Of a stretch of DNA of 64,000 nt, positions 8,279 through 19,249 are shown piece after piece. The position numbers and the translations under genes were made by a program. The stretch lies in contig NZ_CP040518.1 in the NCBI RefSeq assembly GCF_005848555.1, positions 867,001 through 931,000 on the forward strand. Direction: 5' to 3'. Positions within the stretch are counted from its first letter, which is position 1. The number at the start of each line of letters is the position of its first letter. The notes beneath the pieces were generated by a model. That model made no database searches and was not told the origin of the DNA. It saw only the letters and a program-made list of their open reading frames with translations. This DNA comes from Blautia sp. SC05B48 (GTDB lineage Bacteria > Bacillota > Clostridia > Lachnospirales > Lachnospiraceae).

Positions 8279-9043
8279 ATGGAAACAACGATCAAAAAAA
8301 TCGAAGATATGTCACTGAACGCATGGCCTTCCCATAAAATGGAACTTTATGACGGATGGATCTTACGTTTTTCTTATTTTTATACACACAGGACCAACAG
8401 TGTGGAACAGTTCGGAACATCCACACTTCCATGGCGCGAAAAAATCCCCTACTGCGAACAGGTCTATAAGCGTCTGGGAACTCCTGCGATCTTTAAGATC
8501 AGCCCCCTTGTATCCCCGGATTTTGACTATATGCTGGAAAACAGAGGCTATTCCGTTCAGCACATAACAAATGTTATGACTGTAGATCTGGACAGTGCCG
8601 TTCTGGATGCGCCTGTCACTGATGTGCTTTTTTCCGATGAAATTCCGGATTTCTGGATCCACAGCCTTTTTGACCTGAAAAGAACTACAAATCCGATCCA
8701 TCGAAGCGTCGTTCCTTCCATGTACCGTGCCATTCTTAAGGAAACTGTCTGCGCTTCCATAACAAAAAACGGCGAGATCATTGCCACAGGTCTTGGAATC
8801 CTGGATCGCGACTACATCGGCATCTATGCCATTCATGTACGTGAAGATTATCGCCGCAGAGGATATGCCCGTCAGATCTGTACCGGTCTTCTCAATGAGG
8901 GCAAAAAAAGAGGCGCCAGCCACGCCTATCTTCAAGTGGTAAAAAACAATGCTTCCGCAGAAAAGCTTTACAGCTCTCTTGGATTTCAGTATTTCTATAC
9001 CTACTGGTTCCGTGTTCAGCCTGTAGGAACACGTTTTCAGTAA
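8279..9043 (+). CDS. GNAT family N-acetyltransferase
   Basis: A 254-residue protein. The C-terminal half (about 160-250) has the GNAT fold signature: YIGIYAIHVREDYRRRGYARQ, with the acetyl-CoA pyrophosphate loop RRRGYA, followed by NASAEKLYSSLGF. The N-terminal 150 residues (LNAWPSHKMELYDGWILRFS) resemble the extra lobe of tandem-GNAT proteins without a recognisable second CoA loop. The acceptor substrate is unknown. The start is the ATG 7 nt behind AAAGG; an in-frame start 26 codons upstream would lie before the predicted transcription start. The gene is monocistronic with its own promoter. Confidence 0.82.
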   Translation: METTIKKIEDMSLNAWPSHKMELYDGWILRFSYFYTHRTNSVEQFGTSTLPWREKIPYCEQVYKRLGTPAIFKISPLVSPDFDYMLENRGYSVQHITNVMTVDLDSAVLDAPVTDVLFSDEIPDFWIHSLFDLKRTTNPIHRSVVPSMYRAILKETVCASITKNGEIIATGLGILDRDYIGIYAIHVREDYRRRGYARQICTGLLNEGKKRGASHAYLQVVKNNASAEKLYSSLGFQYFYTYWFRVQPVGTRFQ

Positions 9044-9069
9044 ATGCATGGATTTTCCGTAAATCCCTG

Positions 9070-9098
9070 TAGAAATCAAAAAATCTTTTTGCTATAAT
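9070..9098 (+). promoter_or_regulatory. Promoter of the small-protein/lipoprotein operon
   Basis: TAGAAA (9070-9075), a 17-nt spacer and a perfect TATAAT (9093-9098). The -35 matches four of six consensus bases. Predicted start near 9105, about 66 nt before the 66-residue gene. Confidence 0.5.
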
Positions 9099-9140
9099 AC
9101 CCTTAATATGTATAAAATCTTTCCTGCCTTCATATACTGA

Positions 9141-9161
9141 TCCTTATCAATCGATAAGGAG
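9141..9161 (+). promoter_or_regulatory. Hairpin sequestering a ribosome binding site
   Basis: TCCTTATC (9141-9148) and GATAAGGA (9153-9160) are perfect complements with a 4-nt loop. The second arm contains the AAGGAG ribosome site (9156-9161) of the following small gene. In the mRNA the site would be paired, which suggests translational control. Confidence 0.5.
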
Positions 9162-9170
9162 ACTGATCCG

Positions 9171-9371
9171 ATGAACGATCCGCAGGAAAAAAACACCCAA
9201 AATCCCTATCATATTTATTACGATAATTATCTGGATACCAATGCCTGTACTGAATGCACGGGTCTGATCAACCATGGAATCGACAGCCGTGAGCAATGGG
9301 ATTCTTTCCGCCAGATCTTTAACTTTATACCGGCGTTGAAAAACCATGATCTTACAGATAAACAGGACTGA
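9171..9371 (+). CDS. Small cytosolic protein of unknown function
   Basis: A 66-residue acidic, hydrophilic protein with no signal peptide or membrane segment. It contains a CTEC pair (NACTECTG) that could bind metal, or be redox active if disulphide-forming. Support for it being real: a good AAGGAG ribosome site 9 nt upstream, a promoter, and a lipoprotein gene starting 26 nt after its stop. I do not recognise the family. Its ribosome site is inside a hairpin. Confidence 0.6.
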   Translation: MNDPQEKNTQNPYHIYYDNYLDTNACTECTGLINHGIDSREQWDSFRQIFNFIPALKNHDLTDKQD

Positions 9372-9397
9372 CCGTTATCCCGGGTCGGAGGACACAA

Positions 9398-10561
9398 ATG
9401 AAAAAACTGTCTGCTGCATGTATGATTCTCGGCCTTTCCCTTTTTGCGGGAGGCTGCAGCAATGATCAGATCGATGATCATATTATTTCTCTTCAGGATA
9501 AAATTTCAGACGTTACTGCTTCAGATTCCACAGAACAGGAAGATCAGGAGCCTTCCACGGAAGAACGTGTTTATATGGATGAGCTTACCGGCACACTGCT
9601 GGATTTTGACGGTACACACCTGACGATTTCCAGCAATGGAGAAACCTATGTATTTGATGTTTCCCAGACAAGACTTGAATGCAAATACGGCGTTGTATCC
9701 AGTGATCAGGTCAGTGTGATCTACCAGGGACAGCTTTCCGGAACTGATATCAGCACCATTTCCCCCATCAAAATAACCGACAAATATCATAATGAAACTC
9801 CTCTGGAGGACCGCACTTTAAAGGGCAAAGTGAAATCACTCACCTCCAATGCCCTTGTGATAGTCACAGAAAAGGGAAATACTGTAACCTTCCCTGTCAC
9901 CGGTGTCAGACAATACTACAAAAAAGGCTTCAAGGCCGGCAAGTGGGTCTATGTCCATTTTCGCGGTAAATTCATCAACGAAACCCTCGTGAGTGACAAG
10001 CAGTATGACGGCAGTTTCACAAAAGTGATCAGTGTCTCCGATACGGATCCACTGAAAGTACCTGCAGCAACTCCTACTCCTTCCCCCGAACCGAAGAAAA
10101 AAGAGCAGCATCTCCGTGCAAAGATCGTAAATGTCAGCACCGGCACAATGACTGTCATTCCGCAGACCACAGGCTCGGAACTGACTGTTTCACTTTCCTC
10201 CGTTCCTGTATATTTCAAAGGAGGAATGGCTCCTGGATCTTATGTAAACATTATCTATACCGGTAAATTTAATGGTGAATCCACCAGCGGCATGAAGATC
10301 CGTGGAATCACCGGGGAAGATCCGGACATACTTTCAGTACGCAACATTACTTCTACTGTAACCGGCACGATCCTGGGCACAACCGCCAATACCGTGCTGC
10401 TCCAGACATACGACGGCGTAAAGATCCTCTGCAGCCGTGAAAACGTTCCGGACCTTTCCTCAAGCGGAATGGAAGAAGGTGCCGATCTCCGGGTTACTTT
10501 CAACCCTGCGAAATCACGCACCTCCAATATTTATACCTGTATTAAATTTGAAGACCCGTGA
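9398..10561 (+). CDS. Repeat-containing lipoprotein of unknown function
   Basis: A 387-residue protein. The signal peptide MKKLSAACMILGLSLFAGGC ends in a lipobox-like AGGC, so membrane anchoring at Cys20 is likely. The exported part contains four related beta-rich units of about 75-90 residues starting near LTGTLLDFDG, LKGKVKSLTS, LRAKIVNVST and VTGTILGTTA. Each runs through a G..V.V.Y.G segment, and a Pro-rich linker TPTPSPEPKK separates units 2 and 3. The pattern suggests small barrel domains, but no known function was recognised. It lies downstream of the 66-residue gene. Its 3' end overlaps the convergent amidohydrolase gene by about 31 nt, with no terminator seen. Confidence 0.7.
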   Translation: MKKLSAACMILGLSLFAGGCSNDQIDDHIISLQDKISDVTASDSTEQEDQEPSTEERVYMDELTGTLLDFDGTHLTISSNGETYVFDVSQTRLECKYGVVSSDQVSVIYQGQLSGTDISTISPIKITDKYHNETPLEDRTLKGKVKSLTSNALVIVTEKGNTVTFPVTGVRQYYKKGFKAGKWVYVHFRGKFINETLVSDKQYDGSFTKVISVSDTDPLKVPAATPTPSPEPKKKEQHLRAKIVNVSTGTMTVIPQTTGSELTVSLSSVPVYFKGGMAPGSYVNIIYTGKFNGESTSGMKIRGITGEDPDILSVRNITSTVTGTILGTTANTVLLQTYDGVKILCSRENVPDLSSSGMEEGADLRVTFNPAKSRTSNIYTCIKFEDP

Positions 10562-11427
10562 CGGAAGATGGTACGGATCCTTTTTTCTCCATCTTCCATC
10601 CAGCTTCGTACTGCCTGCGTATCACCCAGTATATCAAAAAAAGCTCTGCTTTCATCCTGTACACCCTGGCCGTGAAGAACCTGATATGCACCGGCATCGC
10701 TTCCTACTGCCACATGAACCTTATTTTCAAAAGCTTTCTTCAGATTCTGCTCGCCTGTCTTTATAATAGATGCAAGGATCGTATCTTCAAATCTGCCGCA
10801 GCCTTTAAGATTCCGCACAGTTACAAGTGTCGGAACCCACACGCTTTCACTGTCTGCCAGTATGGAAATCGTCTCATCATCCATATAGTTCCCATGCTCA
10901 ATACTGTCAACACCAGCCTCCACTGCTGCCTGTACGCCATAGCATCCATTTGTATGGCTCATCACGGCAAAGCCCTCTTCATGAGCAATATGTACCATTT
11001 CTTTCACATCCGTTGCTGAAAGCGGCGTTCCCGTAATTTTCCCGTGATCTGCAAAATCCAGAAGCCCTGTAGTCATGATCTTGATAAAATCCGCACCTTC
11101 AGCGGCAGCTTCCAGAACTCTTCTGTGATATTCCTTCATGTCTGAGAAGCTTTTTCCAACGATCTTCCCATAATGGCCCTCTTTATAAATGGCAAAAACC
11201 GGTGTGCGATAGTCAATTTCATATTCCGGAGCCAGTCTGGCAGCCCGTTTTGACACACCGTAATGATCTCCTCCGTCTCTCACAAAACGGATTCCTCTTT
11301 TCCGGTATTCCTCAAGATGAGCACGGATCAGAGCATCCCGGGGTCCGTTTTTCTGTGTCTCAACGGCTTTCCGGTAATCATAGCCATTGAGAAATATATG
11401 TGCATGACATTCTCCAAACATTTTCAT
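10531..11427 (-). CDS. Amidohydrolase family protein (M38-like metal-dependent hydrolase)
   Basis: A 298-residue protein with the amidohydrolase metal ligands in order: HAH in GECHAHIF near the N-terminus, a candidate carbamylated Lys in GADFIKIMTTG (about 145), His in VMSHTNG (about 186), His in SIEHGNY (about 206) and the catalytic Asp in VAVGSDAGAY (about 270). The substrate cannot be told; relatives include imidazolonepropionase-, prolidase- and dipeptidase-like enzymes. The start ATG overlaps the upstream alaX stop by one base (TGATG), so the two are translationally coupled. A GTG one codon earlier is possible. Confidence 0.82.
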   Translation of the reverse strand: MKMFGECHAHIFLNGYDYRKAVETQKNGPRDALIRAHLEEYRKRGIRFVRDGGDHYGVSKRAARLAPEYEIDYRTPVFAIYKEGHYGKIVGKSFSDMKEYHRRVLEAAAEGADFIKIMTTGLLDFADHGKITGTPLSATDVKEMVHIAHEEGFAVMSHTNGCYGVQAAVEAGVDSIEHGNYMDDETISILADSESVWVPTLVTVRNLKGCGRFEDTILASIIKTGEQNLKKAFENKVHVAVGSDAGAYQVLHGQGVQDESRAFFDILGDTQAVRSWMEDGEKRIRTIFRHGSSNLIQV

Positions 11428-12578
11428 CACTGCTCAAAAAAGTTTCGGATCTCTTTCTCAGATGCCTGCACCGATCCCTGTACAAAAAACGGCTTCCCAC
11501 CTCCGCGTCCATTTAATTTCTCATTCATTTCCTTTGTAAATCGGCGAAGATCTCCGTCTTTTTCACCCATTGCATACTTATAACTTCCATCTGCATTTCT
11601 GGAAAAAACCGCACAGCAGCCCTGGCAGGTCTGCGTCACCGCATCTGCAAGCTTCCGCACACTGTCTGCATCCATTCCATCCATAAAGATGAGAACGCTT
11701 CCGCTTCCTGCATAACGCTCTGCCTCTTTCCGGCACATGTCATCTACCAGCTGACCAACCTGTCCTTTCAAGCGGAAATTCTCTTCCTGAAGGCGTTCCA
11801 CTGCCTGCGCAGTCTTATCCATTTTTGCAGAAAGCTTTACAGAAATCTGATGGTTCTGCTCGTTGATCATATTCAGATAATCCAGAACACGTTTTCCGCA
11901 GATCATCTCAATACGGACACCTTCACGGAATTTTTCCACGGAAAGAAGTTTCACCATTCCGATCTCTCCGGTATGTGTCACATGTGTGCCACAGCAGGCA
12001 CAGATATCCACACCTGGAAATTCTACGATCCGCACCTGACCAGTGAGCTCTTTTTTGCTTCGGTAGTCGATTTTTTCCAGTTCCTCCGCTGTAGGATATA
12101 TGATCTTTATCTGCGTATCTTCCCATATCTTTTGGTTTGTTTTCCGCTCGATCTCGGCAAGCTGCACCTCATCCAACGGGCCATTCAGATCTATGGTAAT
12201 GGTATCGCTCCCCATATGAAAGCCTACATTATCATATCCGTAAGCCTCATGGATCAGTCCGCTCACCATGTGCTCACCGGAATGCTGCTGCATCAGATCA
12301 AACCTTCTTGCCCAGTCGATGCGTCCCTGTACTTCTGTTCCGGCTTCCATCGGCTGATCTGTATAATGAAGAAGTTCTCCCTCCTTTTCATGCACTTCCT
12401 TTACTTTCACATCGTTAAGATATCCGGTATCGCTTGGCTGTCCGCCGCCCTCCGGGTAAAAAGCACTCTCATCCAGAATGATATGAAAGCCTTTTTTTGC
12501 TTCTCTGCACTCCAGGACTTTGGCTGTAAATTCTTTTTTATATACATCTTCATAATATAAGCGTTTCGTCTCTGTCAT
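11427..12578 (-). CDS. Alanyl-tRNA editing protein (AlaX-L type, DHHA1-containing)
   Basis: A 383-residue trans-editing factor that hydrolyses mischarged Ser-/Gly-tRNA(Ala). Domains in order: an AlaRS-like N-terminal beta-barrel (AFYPEGGGQPSDTG, about 40-55), then the editing core with zinc ligands HSGEH (HxxxH, about 103-107) and CxxxH in CACCGTHVTH (about 205). A coiled coil follows (about 260-300), then a DHHA1 domain ending in the GRGGGKPFFVQGS motif (about 355). This is the full layout of the long AlaX class and of the editing half of AlaRS. The start is the ATG behind AAAGGATG; in-frame codons upstream look untranslated. Confidence 0.9.
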   Translation of the reverse strand: MTETKRLYYEDVYKKEFTAKVLECREAKKGFHIILDESAFYPEGGGQPSDTGYLNDVKVKEVHEKEGELLHYTDQPMEAGTEVQGRIDWARRFDLMQQHSGEHMVSGLIHEAYGYDNVGFHMGSDTITIDLNGPLDEVQLAEIERKTNQKIWEDTQIKIIYPTAEELEKIDYRSKKELTGQVRIVEFPGVDICACCGTHVTHTGEIGMVKLLSVEKFREGVRIEMICGKRVLDYLNMINEQNHQISVKLSAKMDKTAQAVERLQEENFRLKGQVGQLVDDMCRKEAERYAGSGSVLIFMDGMDADSVRKLADAVTQTCQGCCAVFSRNADGSYKYAMGEKDGDLRRFTKEMNEKLNGRGGGKPFFVQGSVQASEKEIRNFFEQ

Positions 12579-12693
12579 TTGTCTCATCCTTTCTGCATCT
12601 CTGCTCTGACGACTTATAGTATAGACCAAATTTTCTCTCCCCGCTATATAAAAACGGCATTTATCCAATGATTTACATATTTTTCTATAAAAG

Positions 12694-12726
12694 CTGAAGG
12701 CTTTCCTTCAGGTTCCGCGTTATAAT
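12694..12726 (+). promoter_or_regulatory. -10 element and upstream dyad of the sigma-factor operon
   Basis: A perfect TATAAT at 12721-12726 places the start near 12733. No sigma-A-like -35 is present at the right distance. Instead a perfect hairpin/dyad CTGAAGG-CTTT-CCTTCAG (12694-12711) occupies that place, which may be a regulator site or part of an alternative-sigma promoter. Confidence 0.45.
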
Positions 12727-12728
12727 AA

Positions 12729-13262
12729 ATGAAGCGGGAAGAGAAGGGAGCTGATTGCATTACACGGGAAGAATATCTGGAATATCTGATACATACATAC
12801 CAAAACTTAATATTTTCCATTTGTCTGAAATCGGTGGGCAATCCCTTTGACGCCGAGGATCTGACACAGGATGTTTTTCTTTCCGCCTACAAAAATCTCT
12901 CCCGTTTTGATGGCACCTACGAAAAAGCCTGGCTCAGCAAGATCGCAGTCAGAAAATGTCTGGATCATCTGAAAGCAGCTGGCAGACGTACCATTCCCAC
13001 AGAGGACACCTATTTTGAACAGCTCCATGATAAAGAGTTTTCCCCGGAGGAGGCATTTCTGGACAAAGATTTCAAGGATCGGATCCGACATTTATGTTCA
13101 GCGCTGAAGAGTCCCTACAGGGAGGTTGCCATTGAGCATTTCTGCGAAGAAAAAACCGCCGCAGAAATTGCAAAGGCGCAGAATAAAAATATCAAAACAG
13201 TCCAGACGCAGATCTACCGGTCCAGATCTATGCTGAAGGCACTGCTGGAAAGGAGTGATTAG
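12729..13262 (+). CDS. ECF-type RNA polymerase sigma factor
   Basis: A sigma-70 family protein of about 167-177 residues. Region 2 includes YQNLIFSICLKSVGNPFDAEDLTQDVFLSAYKN (DAEDLTQDVF is the diagnostic motif). Region 4 includes SPYREVAIEHFCEEKTAAEIAKAQNKNIKTVQTQIYRSRSMLK, a helix-turn-helix. It directs polymerase to stress-type promoters and is probably held by the anti-sigma factor encoded next. The start is uncertain. The ATG listed lies only 3 nt after a TATAAT and has no ribosome site. A good AAGGGAG (12744-12750) precedes an in-frame ATT at 12759, from which the protein begins ITREEYLEYLI as in related factors. Confidence 0.88.
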   Translation: MKREEKGADCITREEYLEYLIHTYQNLIFSICLKSVGNPFDAEDLTQDVFLSAYKNLSRFDGTYEKAWLSKIAVRKCLDHLKAAGRRTIPTEDTYFEQLHDKEFSPEEAFLDKDFKDRIRHLCSALKSPYREVAIEHFCEEKTAAEIAKAQNKNIKTVQTQIYRSRSMLKALLERSD

Positions 13263-13757
13263 ATGCACATACCACAGGATGAATTCCAGAAATTTCAGGA
13301 CGGAACCATGAATACGGATGAAATGATCCGTTTTCTGGAGCATATGGATCAATGTGATTTCTGTCTGGATGAACTTCTTCAGAATGAGGATGCCGCTTCT
13401 GAGTATGCTCCATCCTATCTGCAGGATGAAATTCTGAAAAAAGCAGCTTCTCCGGAAGTTCAGGCTTCCAGAAAAATACATGAAACTGCTTATTGGATGA
13501 AGCTTCTCTGTGCAGGCTTACGGACTGCCGTAGGCATGGGTGTTGCTCTGATCATGCTTTTTTCTGTATCTCAGACAGATTTTACGGCTCTTCATCCTTC
13601 ACCGGAAACAAAAGTTAAGATTTCTTCATCCCTTGACATTGGTTCCGGCCTGAACCAGCTTTCCAGAGAGGTAGGTTCCCAGCTCAGTGAACATTCTCAG
13701 AAGATCAGTAATAATCTGAATGATCTTACGAATAAAATTATAAACGGAGGCAAGTAA
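13263..13757 (+). CDS. Membrane-bound zinc-finger anti-sigma factor
   Basis: A 164-residue protein. Near the N-terminus HMDQCDFC gives the HxxxCxxC zinc motif of ZAS-type anti-sigma factors. One membrane helix is predicted (about residues 84-101, LRTAVGMGVALIMLFSV). The exported C-terminal part is Ser/Asn/Leu-rich and helical. The gene starts directly after the sigma-factor stop, with AAAGGAG 7 nt upstream, so the pair is coupled. It presumably sequesters the sigma factor at the membrane until an extracytoplasmic signal releases it. Confidence 0.8.
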   Translation: MHIPQDEFQKFQDGTMNTDEMIRFLEHMDQCDFCLDELLQNEDAASEYAPSYLQDEILKKAASPEVQASRKIHETAYWMKLLCAGLRTAVGMGVALIMLFSVSQTDFTALHPSPETKVKISSSLDIGSGLNQLSREVGSQLSEHSQKISNNLNDLTNKIINGGK

Positions 13758-13761
13758 ATTT

Positions 13762-14448
13762 ATGAAAAAACAAAAACATGGTTTCTGGGTATTTATCTTT
13801 TCCCTGATCCCCGGTGCCGGGGAAATGTACATGGGATTTAAAAAACAGGGACTCAGCATTATGCTGCTGTTCTGGGGATCGATCGCACTGGCATCCATAA
13901 CCGGTCTTGGATGGCTGGCCATGTTTCTCCCGGTGATATGGTTCTATAGTTTTTTTAATGTCCATAATCTGAAATCCCTGTCAGAAGAAGAATTCTACTC
14001 TGTAGAGGATAATTACATTCTTCACATGGATCAGTTTTCCGGTGATATGGGAAAATTCTTACAAAAGCATCAGAGTGCAGCTGCATGGGTTCTGATCCTG
14101 TTTGGTATCTGCATCCTGTGGAGTCGTTTCACAAGTCTTTTGTACTTCATTGTACCGACTAATATGGCCGACTATGTATACAATATCTGCAACAGCCTTC
14201 CGCAGATCATCATTGCTGCAGGTATCATTGCTGCAGGTATTTATCTTCTTACTCAGCAGAAAAAGAAGCTGAAACAGGAAACCGAAACAAAAGAAGAGCA
14301 TTACTGGGAACCCTATCGTCCATATCAGCAGCTGACAGAAAAGCCTGTTCATACTTCTGATAACTCCGACAAAGATACAGCATCTGAAGCTTCTTCCATT
14401 GCTGATCCGGAAAATACCGATTCTGATTCTGCTTCATCCACAAAATAA
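13762..14448 (+). CDS. Multi-pass membrane protein of the sigma/anti-sigma operon
   Basis: A 228-residue protein with about four membrane segments: VFIFSLIPGAGEMYMGF, then two in 30-70 (LSIMLLFWGSIALASI and LAMFLPVIWFYSFF), AWVLILFGICILW near 110, and IIIAAGIIAAGIYLL near 155. The first segment with PGAGEMYMG resembles TM2-type small membrane domains. The C-terminal 45 residues are Ser/Asp/Glu-rich and probably cytoplasmic. It starts 4 nt after the anti-sigma stop with a ribosome site overlapping that gene. It may sense the signal or help the anti-sigma factor. The function is not established. Confidence 0.65.
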   Translation: MKKQKHGFWVFIFSLIPGAGEMYMGFKKQGLSIMLLFWGSIALASITGLGWLAMFLPVIWFYSFFNVHNLKSLSEEEFYSVEDNYILHMDQFSGDMGKFLQKHQSAAAWVLILFGICILWSRFTSLLYFIVPTNMADYVYNICNSLPQIIIAAGIIAAGIYLLTQQKKKLKQETETKEEHYWEPYRPYQQLTEKPVHTSDNSDKDTASEASSIADPENTDSDSASSTK

Positions 14449-14455
14449 CACAGAG

Positions 14456-14497
14456 AAAAAAAGATCCACTGTCAGATTCCTGACAATGGATCTTTTT
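14456..14497. terminator. Bidirectional terminator between sigma operon and atp operon
   Basis: AAAAAGATCCA-C-TGTCAG pairs with CTGACA-A-TGGATCTTTTT around an ATTC loop. U-tracts exist on both strands, so it can end both the rightward sigma operon and the leftward ATP synthase operon. Confidence 0.85.
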
Positions 14498-14510
14498 ATA
14501 TGATTTAAAT

Positions 14511-14918
14511 TTACTGCTTATGTGTTACCTTAAGACGTGTCATTGCTCTCGCAAGAGCCAGCTGACTCCTGTGGTATTCCATAATACTCTGTTTCTGGCG
14601 AAGCTGCTCCTCTGCACGATCCTTCGCTTCCTGCGCACGACGGATATCGATTTCCTCGGGGCTTTCTACACTGAGACAGAACAGCTTGGCACGGTTATTG
14701 ATCATCTCAACAAATCCGCTGCTCACAGCAAAAACATGTGTATTTCCATCTGCATCCTCAAAACGCATCTCACCTGGAATAATGGTTGCTACCACATTCG
14801 CATGATGAGCAAGAAATCCCTGCTCACCATCCACTGCCGGGATAATAAGCTTCTGAGCACGTCCTGCATAAGCCAGTTTATTGCTGGCATATATTTCCAG
14901 GCCAAATGTCTCACTCAT
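14511..14918 (-). CDS. atpC: F-type ATP synthase epsilon subunit
   Basis: A 135-residue central-stalk subunit. The N-terminal beta-sandwich (about 1-85) includes GEQGFLAHHANVVATIIPGEM, the classic conserved epsilon segment. A C-terminal helical hairpin follows (IDIRRAQEAKDRAEEQLRQ and the ALARAMTRLKV helix). It links the rotor to F1 and can inhibit ATP hydrolysis. It is the last gene of the atp operon, 9 nt after atpD, and is followed by a terminator. Confidence 0.95.
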   Translation of the reverse strand: MSETFGLEIYASNKLAYAGRAQKLIIPAVDGEQGFLAHHANVVATIIPGEMRFEDADGNTHVFAVSSGFVEMINNRAKLFCLSVESPEEIDIRRAQEAKDRAEEQLRQKQSIMEYHRSQLALARAMTRLKVTHKQ

Positions 14919-14927
14919 AGCCGCTCC

Positions 14928-17221
<2,294 letters not shown>

Positions 17222-17229
17222 ATCAACAC

Positions 17230-18738
17230 CTACCTGCTCTTATCTCTGAATTCTTCTGCCGCCTTTACGATTTTCTCTACAAGCTCATCAGAGAGCTGCT
17301 TTGTAGTCTCGATCTCTTTGCCGATCTCAGGATATACATTATCAAAGTACTCCAGAAGATCCTTCTGATATTTCTTGATCTCTTTCTTTTCTACATCTAC
17401 CATCAGCTTGTGAGTCGCAACGCAGAGAGTAATTACCTGCTGATGAAGACTTAACGGGCTGCAGAGCGGCTGTTTCAGAAGCTCCATCAGACAGCTTCCG
17501 TATTTCAGCTGTGCAGTTGTAGCCTCATCCAGATCTGAACTGAACTGGGTGAACACTTCCATCTCTCTGTACTGTGCCAGGTCGATACGTACACTACCGG
17601 AAGCTTTCTTCATAGCCTTGGTCTGTGCAGCACCACCAACACGGGATACGGAAAGACCAACATTGACTGCCGGACGCATGCCTGAGAAGAACAGATCACT
17701 TTCCAGGAATATCTGACCATCTGTGATGGAAATTACGTTTGTAGGAATGTATGCAGATACATCACCGGCCTGTGTCTCGATGATCGGAAGTGCCGTAATG
17801 GATCCGCCGCCTGCCTCTTCACTCAGACGGCTGGAACGCTCCAGAAGTCTGGAATGAAGATAGAATACGTCACCAGGATATGCCTCACGTCCCGGAGAAC
17901 GCTCAAGCAGAAGTGACAATGCACGATATGCCACCGCATGCTTGGAAAGATCATCATATACGATCAATACGTCTTTGCCCTGATACATGAAATACTCTGC
18001 AAGAGCAGTACCAGCGTAAGGAGCAATATACTGAAGCGGTGCACAGTCACTGGCTGTTGCGGAGAATACAGTTGTATACTCCATTGCACCGTATTTTTCA
18101 AGATTGGAAACTACCTTTGCAACGGTAGAAGCTTTCTGTCCGATGGCAACATAGATACAGATCACATCCTTACCTTTCTGGTTGATGATCGTATCTGTTG
18201 CGATGGATGTTTTACCTGTCTGTCTGTCGCCGATGATCAGCTCTCGCTGTCCACGGCCGATCGGAAACATGGAATCAATGGAAAGGATTCCTGTTTCCAG
18301 AGGTACAGTTACAGACTTACGATCGATGATTCCAGGAGCCGGGTTCTCGATCGGGCGGTATTCCTCTGCCTGGATCTCTCCCTTTCCATCAATAGGCTCA
18401 CCAAGTGCGTTTACGATTCTTCCGATAAATTTATCACCTACCGGAATACCTGCCTGTTTGCCAGTTCTGGCAACCTTGGTGCCTTCCTTGATTCCTGTAT
18501 CCTTTCCGAAAAGAATACATCCCATGCTGTTGGCACGGACATCCTGTACCATACCTTTCAGACCATTCTCGAAGGTCACAACCTCACCGTACATGGCATG
18601 ATCGATACCATAAACAGTTGCGATGCCATCTCCCACGGAGATGACAGTGCCTACTTCCTGGTCCTTGCTGATTTCGTCATAGTTCTTTATTTCTTCCTTG
18701 AGAATCGAAATGATTTCATCTGGATTTATTGCACCCAA
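17230..18738 (-). CDS. atpA: F-type ATP synthase alpha subunit
   Basis: A 502-residue regulatory subunit of F1. The P-loop is GDRQTGKTS (about 169-177), with the conserved arginine-finger region [13 protein letters not shown]. The start is TTG, 9 nt behind GGAGGTG; no ATG is available nearby and the N-terminus [17 protein letters not shown] matches the family. It lies between atpH and atpG, with 7-8 nt gaps. Confidence 0.97.
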   Translation of the reverse strand: MGAINPDEIISILKEEIKNYDEISKDQEVGTVISVGDGIATVYGIDHAMYGEVVTFENGLKGMVQDVRANSMGCILFGKDTGIKEGTKVARTGKQAGIPVGDKFIGRIVNALGEPIDGKGEIQAEEYRPIENPAPGIIDRKSVTVPLETGILSIDSMFPIGRGQRELIIGDRQTGKTSIATDTIINQKGKDVICIYVAIGQKASTVAKVVSNLEKYGAMEYTTVFSATASDCAPLQYIAPYAGTALAEYFMYQGKDVLIVYDDLSKHAVAYRALSLLLERSPGREAYPGDVFYLHSRLLERSSRLSEEAGGGSITALPIIETQAGDVSAYIPTNVISITDGQIFLESDLFFSGMRPAVNVGLSVSRVGGAAQTKAMKKASGSVRIDLAQYREMEVFTQFSSDLDEATTAQLKYGSCLMELLKQPLCSPLSLHQQVITLCVATHKLMVDVEKKEIKKYQKDLLEYFDNVYPEIGKEIETTKQLSDELVEKIVKAAEEFRDKSR

Positions 18739-18745
18739 TTCAATT

Positions 18746-19249
18746 TCACCTCCGGGTTAATTTCTGTTTCAGTTTCTTATAACGTCCGATGAGGCTCCAG
18801 TCGTACTCACGATCTCCTGCCCTGAGAACAAATCCACCTACAAGGCTTTTATCCTCTGTAAGGGTAAGTTCCACTTCTCTGGCAGAAAACTGGCTACGGA
18901 GAAACTCCTTCATCTTATCTTCCTGCGCTTCGGTAGGACGTGTTACATAAAGAAGCTCTGCCTTGAGAATTCCTTTCTGTTCCCGGCTGTAAGCATCATA
19001 AGCTTCAAGGATCTCTCCGATTCTGTCAATCTTCTGATACTTACACGTTACTTTAAGAAAACTCTTCATTTCCTGCGGAAAAACCCGCTCTATTACCTGT
19101 TCTTTTTCTTTGAGGGAAACAAGTGGATTTTCAAGCATTTTACCTATCTCAGGTGTATTCTTAAAAATCTTTCCTGTTTCGCAGATTGCCTCCCCCGGGA
19201 CAGAAAGACCGTATAATGCTTTTGCATAATTAATGGACGTCTCTGTCAT
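18746..19249 (-). CDS. atpH: F-type ATP synthase delta subunit
   Basis: A 167-residue peripheral-stalk subunit. The N-terminal helical bundle ([12 protein letters not shown]) and the C-terminal conserved strand [19 protein letters not shown] are typical of the OSCP/delta family. It joins the top of F1 to the b subunits. Its ATG lies inside the end of atpF (20-nt overlap), with AGGTGA upstream; an ATG three codons earlier is also possible. Confidence 0.92.
   Translation of the reverse strand: MTETSINYAKALYGLSVPGEAICETGKIFKNTPEIGKMLENPLVSLKEKEQVIERVFPQEMKSFLKVTCKYQKIDRIGEILEAYDAYSREQKGILKAELLYVTRPTEAQEDKMKEFLRSQFSAREVELTLTEDKSLVGGFVLRAGDREYDWSLIGRYKKLKQKLTRR

Noticed and set aside
12579..12728. 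T-box or other aminoacyl-tRNA leader for the AlaX gene
   Set aside because: No T-box sequence or specifier-loop structure was found in the short region upstream of the AlaX start.
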